Origin: JABDBK01 sp964533645
GTDB taxonomy: Bacteria; Pseudomonadota; Gammaproteobacteria; DSM-16500
Direction: 5' to 3'
NCBI GenBank assembly: GCA_964533645.1
Contig: CAZHMQ010000039.1
Coordinates: forward strand, 1-16,682
DNA: 16,682 nucleotides
Shown: one piece after another, positions 7,561 through 13,192 of the stretch
Layout of the letters: each line of letters starts with the position of its first letter
Numbering within the stretch: position 1 is the first letter of the stretch
The notes under the pieces: model-generated
Database searches by the model: none
Seen by the model: the letters and a program-made list of their open reading frames with translations, nothing else
What the model was told of the DNA's origin: nothing
Position numbers and translations under genes: made by a program

Positions 7561-7669
7561 TGTTTTTGTCATAAAACAGCGGTTTTTTTAATGATTTTGT
7601 CGTTTTTAAAGAGCTTCATAGGTTATTCGCTAAAAACGTATTTTTATGATTAATATGGCAATAAGGGAC

Positions 7670-7698
7670 TTGCTTGTTTTTGCGCATTACTATAGAAT
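7670..7698 (+). promoter_or_regulatory. Candidate promoter of rplM-rpsI
   Basis: TTGCTT (7670-7675), a 17-base spacer and TAGAAT (7693-7698, five of six consensus bases) lie about 70 bp before rplM. The rest of the 273-bp divergent gap between the HU and rplM starts (7493-7765) shows only AT-rich DNA and the HU promoter. Confidence 0.5.
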
Positions 7699-7713
7699 TC
7701 GACATCTTTTGGT

Positions 7714-7755
7714 CTTGGGTATATATCCATTTTTGTAAAATTACTCCCAAGGAGT
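7714..7755 (+). promoter_or_regulatory. rplM leader with two mutually exclusive hairpins over the ribosome binding site
   Basis: CTTGGG (7714-7719) can pair with CCCAAG (7746-7751), and ACTCC (7743-7747) can pair with GGAGT (7751-7755) around a three-base loop. Both structures use the same bases and both mask the Shine-Dalgarno AAGGAG (7749-7754). A second GGAG at 7758-7761 sits only four bases from the ATG. L13 autogenous control through its leader is reported in E. coli; a comparable switch here is inference. Confidence 0.4.
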
Positions 7756-7765
7756 ATGGAGTCAG

Positions 7766-8203
7766 ATGAAAACTTATAATGCTACGAATGAAACAGCAAG
7801 CCACAACTGGTATACCGTTGATGCTGCTGGAAAAACACTAGGCCGCTTAGCAAGCGAAATTGCAATGCGTTTGCGAGGCAAGCATAAACCCGAATATACT
7901 CCCCATGTTGATACGGGCGATTATATTGTGGTGATTAATGCTAGTCAGGTAAAAGTCACTGGGAAAAAGAATACCGATAAGGTGTACTATAGTCACTCAG
8001 GCTACCCTGGTGGATTAAAAACAATGACTTTTGAAAAACTGTTGGCCAAAAGCCCAGAAAAAGTCATTGAAAAAGCGGTAAAAGGCATGTTACCTAAAAA
8101 TATATTAGGTCGTGCAATGTATCGCAAATTAAAGGTTTATGCAGGTAGCGAACATCCGCATATGGCACAACAACCGCAAGTTTTAGATTTTGATACGGAA
8201 TAA
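7766..8203 (+). CDS. rplM: 50S ribosomal protein L13
   Basis: Early-assembly protein of the large ribosomal subunit that binds 23S rRNA. The protein is 145 aa, close to the 142 aa of E. coli. Hallmarks are WYTVDAAGKTLGRLAS at the N-terminus, LRGKHKPEYTPHVDTGDYIVV, YYSHSGYPGGLK, and GMLPKNILGRAM near residue 110. The start follows AAGGAG and GGAG motifs (7749-7754, 7758-7761). rpsI begins four bases after the stop, the conserved L13-S9 operon. Confidence 0.99.
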   Translation: MKTYNATNETASHNWYTVDAAGKTLGRLASEIAMRLRGKHKPEYTPHVDTGDYIVVINASQVKVTGKKNTDKVYYSHSGYPGGLKTMTFEKLLAKSPEKVIEKAVKGMLPKNILGRAMYRKLKVYAGSEHPHMAQQPQVLDFDTE

Positions 8204-8207
8204 CTTT

Positions 8208-8636
8208 ATGACAGCAGCAAAACAGTATTATTGTGGTACTGGACGTCGAAAAACATCGACGGCACGTGTGTTTTTAAAACCAGGTAATGGAAACATTGTC
8301 ATTAATGAAAGTGCTCTTGATGAGTATTTTGGACGTAAGACTGCGCGTATGGTCGTAAGACAAGCGTTAGAAGTCACCAGTCTACAAGACAAGTTTGATA
8401 TTATGGTAACAGTAGATGGCGGTGGAATAAGCGGCCAAGCTGGCGCTATTCGATTGGGTATTGCTCGTGCATTATTAGCATATGATGAAAAGCAAGGTAC
8501 CGATCCAGCCAGTGAAGGTTCTTTACGTAAGATTTTGCGTCAAGCGGGTTATTTAACGCGAGATGCCAGAAAAGTTGAACGTAAGAAAGTGGGTCTGAAA
8601 GGCGCTCGTAAACGACCGCAGTTCTCTAAACGATAG
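8208..8636 (+). CDS. rpsI: 30S ribosomal protein S9, with a short internal insertion
   Basis: Small-subunit head protein whose C-terminal tail reaches the P-site tRNA. The protein is 142 aa versus 130 in E. coli. Conserved parts are YYCGTGRRKTSTARVF, EYFGRKTARMVVRQ, GGGISGQAGAIR, TRDARKVERKKVGL and the terminal RPQFSKR. Two differences stand out: an extra Cys in YYCGTGRRK and about ten additional residues at 95-104 (KQGTDPASEG) between YDE and SLRKILRQAG. ATG 8208 is preferred over an in-frame ATG at 8190, which lies inside rplM. A tRNA gene follows after 12 bp. Confidence 0.98.
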   Translation: MTAAKQYYCGTGRRKTSTARVFLKPGNGNIVINESALDEYFGRKTARMVVRQALEVTSLQDKFDIMVTVDGGGISGQAGAIRLGIARALLAYDEKQGTDPASEGSLRKILRQAGYLTRDARKVERKKVGLKGARKRPQFSKR

Positions 8637-8648
8637 GCAGGATTTTTT

Positions 8649-8722
8649 TGGGGGATCGTCTAGCGGCAGGACTACGGACTCTGACTCCGTTAACCTAGGT
8701 TCGAATCCTAGTCCCCCAGCCA
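8649..8722 (+). tRNA. tRNA-Gln, anticodon CTG
   Basis: Full cloverleaf: acceptor stem TGGGGGA (8649-8655) with TCCCCCA (8712-8718), D arm GTC...GAC, anticodon arm ACGGA-CTCTGAC-TCCGT giving anticodon CTG (codon CAG), T arm CTAGG-TTCGAAT-CCTAG, discriminator G and an encoded CCA. The U1-A72 acceptor end and overall sequence match gammaproteobacterial tRNA-Gln. It begins 12 bp after rpsI and may be processed from the ribosomal protein transcript. In Pseudomonas the cytochrome bc1 genes lie at this point. Confidence 0.95.
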
Positions 8723-8738
8723 GCCCAGTGCTAGGGTG

Positions 8739-8747
8739 TGGTATAAT
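8739..8747 (+). promoter_or_regulatory. Extended -10 promoter candidate upstream of sspA
   Basis: TGGTATAAT is a perfect extended -10 (TG-N-TATAAT) just after the tRNA; no -35 is visible at the right distance. The TATAAT is also the loop of a small hairpin, GTGG (8738-8741) with CCAC (8748-8751). It could drive sspA-sspB. Confidence 0.4.
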
Positions 8748-8761
8748 CCACTAGACTTGAG

Positions 8762-8789
8762 TTGAAATTCGCTATAGTTTTATTATATC
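8762..8789 (+). promoter_or_regulatory. Second promoter candidate upstream of sspA
   Basis: TTGAAA (8762-8767), a 16-base spacer and TATATC (8784-8789). It would give a leader of about 80 bases that includes the inverted repeat at 8823-8848. Confidence 0.35.
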
Positions 8790-8822
8790 GTGGACTTTCA
8801 GGTCGATCATAGTAGGAATTAT

Positions 8823-8848
8823 ATGCATGCCCGTATTCTCTCATGCAT
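8823..8848. repeat. Inverted repeat in the sspA leader
   Basis: ATGCATG (8823-8829) and CATGCAT (8842-8848) form a 7-bp stem with a 12-base loop. Each half also contains the palindrome ATGCAT. It could be an mRNA hairpin or a binding site; nothing identifies the function. Confidence 0.35.
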
Positions 8849-8877
8849 GATACATTAATTAATTGAGGGGTGTTCAC

Positions 8878-9537
8878 ATGGCCATAGTTGCCAACAAGCG
8901 GTCAATCATGACGTTGTATTCTGGTTCAGTCGATATCTATAGTCATAGAGTACGTATCGTATTAGCCGAAAAAGGCGTTTCAGTCGAAGTTATTAACACA
9001 GATATATCTGATAAAGATAAACTTGAAGATTTGCTCGAGTTAAATCCCTATGGTAATTCTCCAACTTTGGTTGATAGAGAGTTAGTTTTGTATGATGCAA
9101 ATATCATCATGGAATATCTCGATGAACGTTTTCCGCATCCTCCGCTCATGCCAGTTTATCCCGTAGCAAGAGCAAAAACACGACTCATGATTTATCGTAT
9201 TGATCGTGAATGGGGTGATTTAGTGCGTCGCATAGAATCTGGAAAGACAGCAGATGCTCAAGCTGCGAGCAAGGAATTGCGAAATTATCTTATTAAATTA
9301 GCTCCAGTTTTTAATAATTCGGCTTATTTTCTTAATGAAGATTTTTCCTTAGTTGATTGCTGTATCGCACCTATTTTATGGCGACTACCAGCATGGGGTA
9401 TCACATTACCTCCAGAAGCAAAAGCTGTGATGAAATATGCTGAAAGAATGTTTGCACGTGACTCTTTTCAAGCTAGCTTAACAGAAGCCGAACAAGAGCT
9501 CAGAAAGTCAGCAAAACTTACTGAAGTAGTATCATAA
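8878..9537 (+). CDS. sspA: Stringent starvation protein A (RNA polymerase-associated)
   Basis: GST-fold protein that binds RNA polymerase holoenzyme, alters promoter use in stationary phase and acid stress, and in several pathogens controls virulence genes. The protein is 219 aa (E. coli 212). The N-terminal thioredoxin-like half contains VRIVLAEKG, LNPYGNSPTLVDREL and IIMEYLDERFPHPPLMPVYP; PHP (86-88) belongs to the conserved surface pocket. The helical C-terminal half has DFSLVDCCIAPILWRLP. Like other SspA proteins it is not expected to have glutathione transferase activity. The start ATG 8878 follows GAGGGG (8865-8870) at 7 bases; an in-frame TTG at 8863 overlaps that site and is rejected. 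sspB follows 52 bp downstream. Confidence 0.97.
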   Translation: MAIVANKRSIMTLYSGSVDIYSHRVRIVLAEKGVSVEVINTDISDKDKLEDLLELNPYGNSPTLVDRELVLYDANIIMEYLDERFPHPPLMPVYPVARAKTRLMIYRIDREWGDLVRRIESGKTADAQAASKELRNYLIKLAPVFNNSAYFLNEDFSLVDCCIAPILWRLPAWGITLPPEAKAVMKYAERMFARDSFQASLTEAEQELRKSAKLTEVVS

Positions 9538-9547
9538 TTATTTGATG

Positions 9548-9568
9548 AACCTCGATGGCTATGAGGTT
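9548..9568. repeat. Hairpin in the sspA-sspB gap
   Basis: AACCTC (9548-9553) pairs with GAGGTT (9563-9568) around a 9-base loop. There is no T-run, so it is more likely an mRNA stability or attenuation element than a terminator. Confidence 0.35.
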
Positions 9569-9589
9569 TAAGTACTGAAAGAGGATGAT

Positions 9590-10024
9590 ATGTTTTCAAA
9601 TAAGCCCTATTTAGTTCGCGCATTTTATGAATGGATTGTCGACAATGCTTGCACTCCCTATGTTGTAGTCAATGCTCATTATCCTCGCTGTCATGTGCCT
9701 GCGGAACATGTAGAAAACGGCGAAATCACACTCAATATTGCACCTTCTGCGATACGTGATTTAAAAATTACTAATGATACCATTGAGTTTCGTGCCTCTT
9801 TTTCAGGCATAGTGCATCTCATCAGTGCACCCATTAAAGCAATATTGGCGATTTACGCACAAGAAAATCAACAAGGCATGTTTTTTGATTATGAAGAAAC
9901 TGACGAAGGTGATGGCGATGGTGATTTGGCAGGCTTATCAACGGTGACTTCAAATGATGTGATGAGTGGTCATAACAATGCTTCTTCTACTAAAGATCGT
10001 AGTCACTTAAAGCTTGTAGAATAA
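9590..10024 (+). CDS. sspB: ClpXP protease specificity-enhancing factor SspB
   Basis: Adaptor that binds the ssrA tag on proteins released from stalled ribosomes and hands them to ClpXP. The protein is 144 aa. The N-terminal dimeric substrate-binding domain (about 1-110) shows KPYLVRAFYEWIVDN, TPYVVVNAHYP, ITLNIAPSAIRDL and IEFRASFSGIVHLISAPIKAILAIYA. A flexible acidic linker rich in Asp, Glu, Gly and Ser follows, then a short C-terminal tail HLKLVE corresponding to the ClpX-binding XB motif (LRVVK in E. coli). The ribosome binding site AGAGGA (9580-9585) precedes the ATG. After the stop, TGGAAGTTGA (10038-10047) and TCATCTTCCA (10059-10068) form a 10-bp stem with one mismatch, a possible weak terminator. 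Confidence 0.97.
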   Translation: MFSNKPYLVRAFYEWIVDNACTPYVVVNAHYPRCHVPAEHVENGEITLNIAPSAIRDLKITNDTIEFRASFSGIVHLISAPIKAILAIYAQENQQGMFFDYEETDEGDGDGDLAGLSTVTSNDVMSGHNNASSTKDRSHLKLVE

Positions 10025-10058
10025 AAAGAGTATATCATGGAAGTTGATTAACTGAATT

Positions 10059-10220
10059 TCATCTTCCAAGATGCTTCCTCTGAGGTTCGCGATGAGTTTG
10101 TTTAAAATTCTGAATTGCCTCTTTTAAATTCTCATCCTTCATTCGTGTTCCATCTAGTTTAAGAAGCCCCTTGTAAAGATAGGTGCAGTCACCTGATGAG
10201 GGGTGTTTCTCAACGCCGTC
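10059..10220 (-). pseudogene. Possible gene remnant downstream of the 208-aa gene
   Basis: A minus-strand frame stays open for 53 codons after a TAG (10221-10223) and ends at TGA (10059-10061). It reads like protein rather than noise: VEKHPSSGDCTYLYKGLL, then DGTRMKDENLKEAIQNFKQ, ending HLGR. It lacks a convincing start; the only internal ATG gives 27 residues. The TY-x-YK-x-LL pattern and the LGR ending recall GTYQYEYKELL and the LGRR end of the adjacent 208-aa protein, so it may be the tail of a decayed paralogue. The similarity is short and could be chance. Confidence 0.3.
10167..10203 (-). terminator. Nested hairpin after the 208-aa gene
   Basis: CCCCT (10167-10171) pairs with AGGGG (10199-10203) and encloses AGGTG-CAGT-CACCT (10181-10194). 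It sits just past the stop of the minus-strand gene and could end its transcript, but the following sequence has only a weak T content (TTCTT), and it overlaps the possible remnant frame. Confidence 0.35.
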
Positions 10221-10836
10221 CTAGACCACCCAGACGTTGAAAGACAGAAGGGTTGCGTTTTGCAGTTTCCTGCTTTAATCTCTCATTAAAATCGTTATCA
10301 CTAGTTTTTTCATTCATATTAAACGCTTCTATTAAAAGAGGTCGGATCTCAATGATACGACTTTTATTGAAAGCAGCTGTGTTGGCATCTCTGGCTCTCA
10401 TGCCAAATAAAGTACTCAAGCCCTTTGTTGCTTCTGTCTTTGGACTTAATTTATTGTAAATTTTTATTAACATATTGGTATACTCCTCTTGGGAGATATC
10501 AGGTTGATTTAACAATTTAGTAATAGACTTGTATATATCAGCACCACTTCTGGGTAATAGAAGCTCTTTATATTCATACTGATAAGTGCCTCTCTGGCTT
10601 TGTTTGTAGAACTTGTCTGCATTTTTCTGATCCTCTTTCCACATCTTTTTGTCTACAATGGCAGGAACTTTTTTCTCATCATTTTTTTCTATAAATATTC
10701 TTGTACCACCACTGTGAGTATTAAAAATCACTTCGGTATTATAAAGTTTTAGTATTTTTTCAAGCGCATCTCTGCATCTCATGGAAAAATCATTTTTAAC
10801 CTCTTGTTTATTAGGATCCCCTTCTGACGCACTCAT
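10210..10836 (-). CDS. Hypothetical protein, 208 aa
   Basis: Not recognised. Highly charged, soluble and probably mostly helical, with no signal peptide, membrane segment or catalytic motif I can name. Lys, Glu and Asp dominate; a Gly-containing turn HSGGTRIFI lies near residues 41-49 and the C-terminus is basic (QRLGGLGRR). The start ATG 10836 has a good ribosome binding site AGGAGA (10842-10847, 5-base gap), and TATACT (10876-10871) upstream may be a -10. The gene breaks the conserved sspB-dolP order, which points to a lineage-specific insertion. A host-interaction role is possible but unsupported. Coding is supported by the long clean frame and the strong ribosome binding site. Confidence 0.75.
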   Translation of the reverse strand: MSASEGDPNKQEVKNDFSMRCRDALEKILKLYNTEVIFNTHSGGTRIFIEKNDEKKVPAIVDKKMWKEDQKNADKFYKQSQRGTYQYEYKELLLPRSGADIYKSITKLLNQPDISQEEYTNMLIKIYNKLSPKTEATKGLSTLFGMRARDANTAAFNKSRIIEIRPLLIEAFNMNEKTSDNDFNERLKQETAKRNPSVFQRLGGLGRR

Positions 10837-10955
10837 AGCAGTCTCCTGTAAATCTAATGGACTTACTTATAGTATACATCTTTATAAGTGTTTTATTTGA
10901 ATGTTGCTATAAGGTAAATAAATCAAGGAGTTATGGCAGTATATTCAGTTTTCTT

Positions 10956-11546
10956 CTATGCTTTCGCTATTTCCACATACGAAAATATCTTCACAATACT
11001 TTGTACCCCTGAGGTATGTTGCGCGATATCAACGGCCGTATCAGCATCCTCTCTAAGTACAATTCCCATAAGAAACACAGTGCCGTTTTCGGTCACGACT
11101 TTTATTTTAGTGGGGTCTATATTATTGGTCGCAATCATTTTGGCTTTTATTTTAGAGGTAATCCATGTATCACTTGCTCGGGTCAGTACCGATGAAGGGC
11201 TTGCGATTTCAGCAAAATTATAAACTTTTCGGTCGGATGCGACATTTTTTACGAGTTGGGTGATTTCTTTTTTCTGGCCAAGTTCAGGTGTTTGACCTGT
11301 GATGATGATGGAATCATTATAAGTAGCGATAGAAACGTGTGTGTTTTTGTATTTATCGGTTTCTAGATAAATGGCTCGATAAGCTTGCATGCTTGTATAA
11401 TTATCATCTAATTTTTTTTGGATATTATGCCTGTCATAGACAGCTTGTGCGCCGGAGACTGCGATACCACCCATCATGCAGGATGAGATAAAACTACAGG
11501 TGGCTAAAATGAACGTAACAAAGCACAGCCACCTTATCTTCAACAT
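10956..11546 (-). CDS. BON-domain outer-membrane lipoprotein, second DolP copy
   Basis: Predicted outer-membrane lipoprotein of the DolP (YraP) family, which in E. coli localises to division sites and supports envelope integrity. The protein is 196 aa. The signal peptide ends in the lipobox ISSC with C23 as lipidated residue. Two BON domains follow: about 52-118 (HVSIATYNDSIIITGQ) and about 120-195 (SDTWITSKIKAKM, KVVTENGTVFLMGIV). The start ATG 11546 is chosen because of AAGGAG (11554-11559) and the signal peptide directly after it; an upstream frame start at 11591 is less likely. It is a tandem paralogue of the gene at 11666-12235, separated by 119 bp with a hairpin, and may be expressed separately from the cluster. 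Met-Met follow the lipidated Cys, with no Asp at +2, consistent with outer-membrane sorting. Confidence 0.93.
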   Translation of the reverse strand: MLKIRWLCFVTFILATCSFISSCMMGGIAVSGAQAVYDRHNIQKKLDDNYTSMQAYRAIYLETDKYKNTHVSIATYNDSIIITGQTPELGQKKEITQLVKNVASDRKVYNFAEIASPSSVLTRASDTWITSKIKAKMIATNNIDPTKIKVVTENGTVFLMGIVLREDADTAVDIAQHTSGVQSIVKIFSYVEIAKA

Positions 11547-11581
11547 GTTAGTCTCCTTCCTTGAGGTGCTATACAGATCCC

Positions 11582-11604
11582 GGACAAACAAAAAGCGTTT
11601 GTCC
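11582..11604. repeat. Perfect 8-bp hairpin between the two dolP copies
   Basis: GGACAAAC (11582-11589) and GTTTGTCC (11597-11604) flank a 7-base loop. On the minus strand it lies between the upstream dolP stop and the second copy's ribosome binding site. No T-run follows, so it may be a partial terminator, processing site or stability hairpin. Confidence 0.5.
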
Positions 11605-11628
11605 TAAGATAACGATCTTCTAAGATAA
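11604..11628. repeat. Direct repeat CTAAGATAA x2
   Basis: Two copies of CTAAGATAA (11604-11612 and 11620-11628) at a 16-bp interval beside the hairpin, in the gap before the second dolP copy. It may be a duplication scar or a binding site. Confidence 0.35.
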
Positions 11629-11665
11629 GCATAAAAAGATCTTGAACAGGCTCTAAGAATTCACG

Positions 11666-12235
11666 TTAGTTTGTATACTGAAAAATCTTCATCACCCGCT
11701 GCACACCTTGAACTTGTCTTGCGATATCTACCGCAATATCAGCCTGATCACGATTCACCGTTCCCATCAAATAAACCGTTCCATTTTCTGTCACAACTTT
11801 TATCGTGCCAGATTTTAAACCTTTGGTAGCCAACATTTCCGTTTTAATCTTGGTGCTAATCCAAGAATCACTGGCTCGAGTCAGAGAAGATGCGGCTCTT
11901 TTGATTGCGATTTGATTATAGATTCGTTTTATTTCAGGAATACTGCGAACGATATCTTCCGCTTCTTGGCGGGTATCAGCATTGTTAGCTTGGCCTGTTA
12001 ATAACACGACTTGGTTAAAGCATGTTACTTCAATATGTGAGTTTTCTTTAATTTGACTATTTTGTTGAAGTTTAACGGTTGCATTTTTGGCAAGTTTTTC
12101 ATCGAGCAAGATTTTTTCTAATTTTCGATGATCATAAACCACCGCGACACCTGCAGCACCAGCTGCAGCTCCTGCAACAAATATACAGCCCTGAAGAGAA
12201 AAGAGGATTGCAATAATGATGATGAGTTTGTTCAT
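11666..12235 (-). CDS. dolP: Outer-membrane lipoprotein DolP (YraP), BON-domain
   Basis: Lipoprotein with two BON domains that in E. coli binds anionic phospholipid at the division site and is needed for outer-membrane integrity. The protein is 189 aa (E. coli 191). Signal peptide with lipobox LQGC (C17), then an Ala/Gly-rich stretch, BON1 about 45-112 (HIEVTCFNQVVLLTGQA) and BON2 about 113-189, with the family signature ASDSWISTKIKTEMLA and VVTENGTVYLMGTVNR. Its ATG overlaps the upstream stop as ATGA (12232-12235), so it is translationally coupled and is the ancestral copy by position. The order lpoA-yraN-diaA-dolP matches E. coli and Pseudomonas. Confidence 0.95.
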   Translation of the reverse strand: MNKLIIIIAILFSLQGCIFVAGAAAGAAGVAVVYDHRKLEKILLDEKLAKNATVKLQQNSQIKENSHIEVTCFNQVVLLTGQANNADTRQEAEDIVRSIPEIKRIYNQIAIKRAASSLTRASDSWISTKIKTEMLATKGLKSGTIKVVTENGTVYLMGTVNRDQADIAVDIARQVQGVQRVMKIFQYTN

Positions 12236-12837
12236 GTTACAACTTCTCCATGACCGAATAATTGATAATCTACAATATCACACATGCAGTGAATAATAAG
12301 TAAATGCGTTTCTTGTATGCGCGCGGTATCCTGCGCGGGTACTCTGATTTCGATATCATTTTCTTTTAAGATGCCAGGAATTTTACCACCATCATACCCT
12401 GTCATGGCAATAACATGCATGTTTCTATCATGGGCAGCTTTGATAGCAGCTGATATATTAGGAGAGTTACCGCTTGTTGAAATAGCAAGTAAAATGTCAC
12501 CTTCTTGCCCCAAAGCGCGAATTTGTTTCGCGAAAACTTCACTGTAACTACTATCATTAGCGATAGAAGTGAGAGTGGCGATGTCTGCAGTTAATGCGAT
12601 GGCCGGTAGGCTTGGTCGTTCATGTTTGAATCGATTCAGCATTTCTGACGAAAAATGCAAGGCATCACAGGCTGATCCACCGTTGCCGCAACTTAATATT
12701 TTATGTCCTTCCAGAAGACATTGAACAATTTTTTCACAAGCCGTGCCTACGATAGGTAGCATGGTATCTGCTGCATTGATTTTCGTTTGTATGCTGTCGC
12801 TAAAGTTTTGTTTGATACGTTCTATAATGTTATTCAT
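12232..12837 (-). CDS. diaA: SIS-domain protein, DiaA / phosphoheptose isomerase (GmhA) type
   Basis: By position and sequence the orthologue of E. coli DiaA, a tetrameric SIS-domain protein that binds DnaA and promotes initiation at oriC. The Pseudomonas gene here is annotated as phosphoheptose isomerase. The protein is 201 aa. Features are KILSCGNGGSACDALHF (47-62), the SIS sugar-phosphate loop LLAISTSGNS (116-125), TGYDGG and ARIQETHLLIIH. E65 and H183 line up with the GmhA catalytic pair E65 and H180; E. coli DiaA has Ser and Asn at those places. It may therefore make heptose precursors for LPS, act on DnaA, or both. The start ATG 12837 gives the family N-terminus and an 8-bp overlap with yraN; the longer frame inside yraN is rejected. 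Confidence 0.9.
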   Translation of the reverse strand: MNNIIERIKQNFSDSIQTKINAADTMLPIVGTACEKIVQCLLEGHKILSCGNGGSACDALHFSSEMLNRFKHERPSLPAIALTADIATLTSIANDSSYSEVFAKQIRALGQEGDILLAISTSGNSPNISAAIKAAHDRNMHVIAMTGYDGGKIPGILKENDIEIRVPAQDTARIQETHLLIIHCMCDIVDYQLFGHGEVVT

Positions 12838-13192
12838 AAGAAAAGGCGTCTTTAATCCACTCAATCGTGTTGTTTGAAAACCCAATGACATCAAATCTAC
12901 AATCCACCTCATCGAGTAAATGATGTTTCTGTAAATAATGCATTGCTGATTTTAGTAGTTTTTGTTGTTTTCTACTATCAATACTTTCAAGAGCATTGCC
13001 ATAATCTTTATGATTGCGCAATCTGACTTCAATAAAGACTAGCACATCGTTTTCTTGCATGATGAGATCAATTTCGCCATAAAGACAGCGATAATTATGG
13101 GTAATGAGTTTTAAACCTTTATTTTTCAAAAAGTTACAAGCTTGTTGTTCAGAAATAAATCCTGAAGATAGCGTATTAGGGGTGTCCCGCAT
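12830..13192 (-). CDS. yraN: YraN/UPF0102 family endonuclease-like protein
   Basis: Small protein with a predicted RecB/Holliday-junction-resolvase-like nuclease fold; its biological role is not established. The protein is 120 aa (E. coli 131). Visible motifs are SEQQACNFLKNKGLKLI (14-30), GEIDLIM (39-45) with the presumed metal-binding Asp, VFIEVR (52-57) with the E-x-[KR] type active-site strand, and the family C-terminus DCRFDVIGFSNNTIEWIKDAF. ATG 13192 is chosen as the closest start to the domain and overlaps the lpoA end by 17 bp; another in-frame ATG at 13237 lies deeper inside lpoA. Confidence 0.93.
   Translation of the reverse strand: MRDTPNTLSSGFISEQQACNFLKNKGLKLITHNYRCLYGEIDLIMQENDVLVFIEVRLRNHKDYGNALESIDSRKQQKLLKSAMHYLQKHHLLDEVDCRFDVIGFSNNTIEWIKDAFSYE

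Noticed and set aside
12838..12912. N-terminal extension of the DiaA-type protein
   Set aside because: It lies inside yraN in another frame and has no similarity to SIS proteins; MNNIIERIKQ matches the family start.
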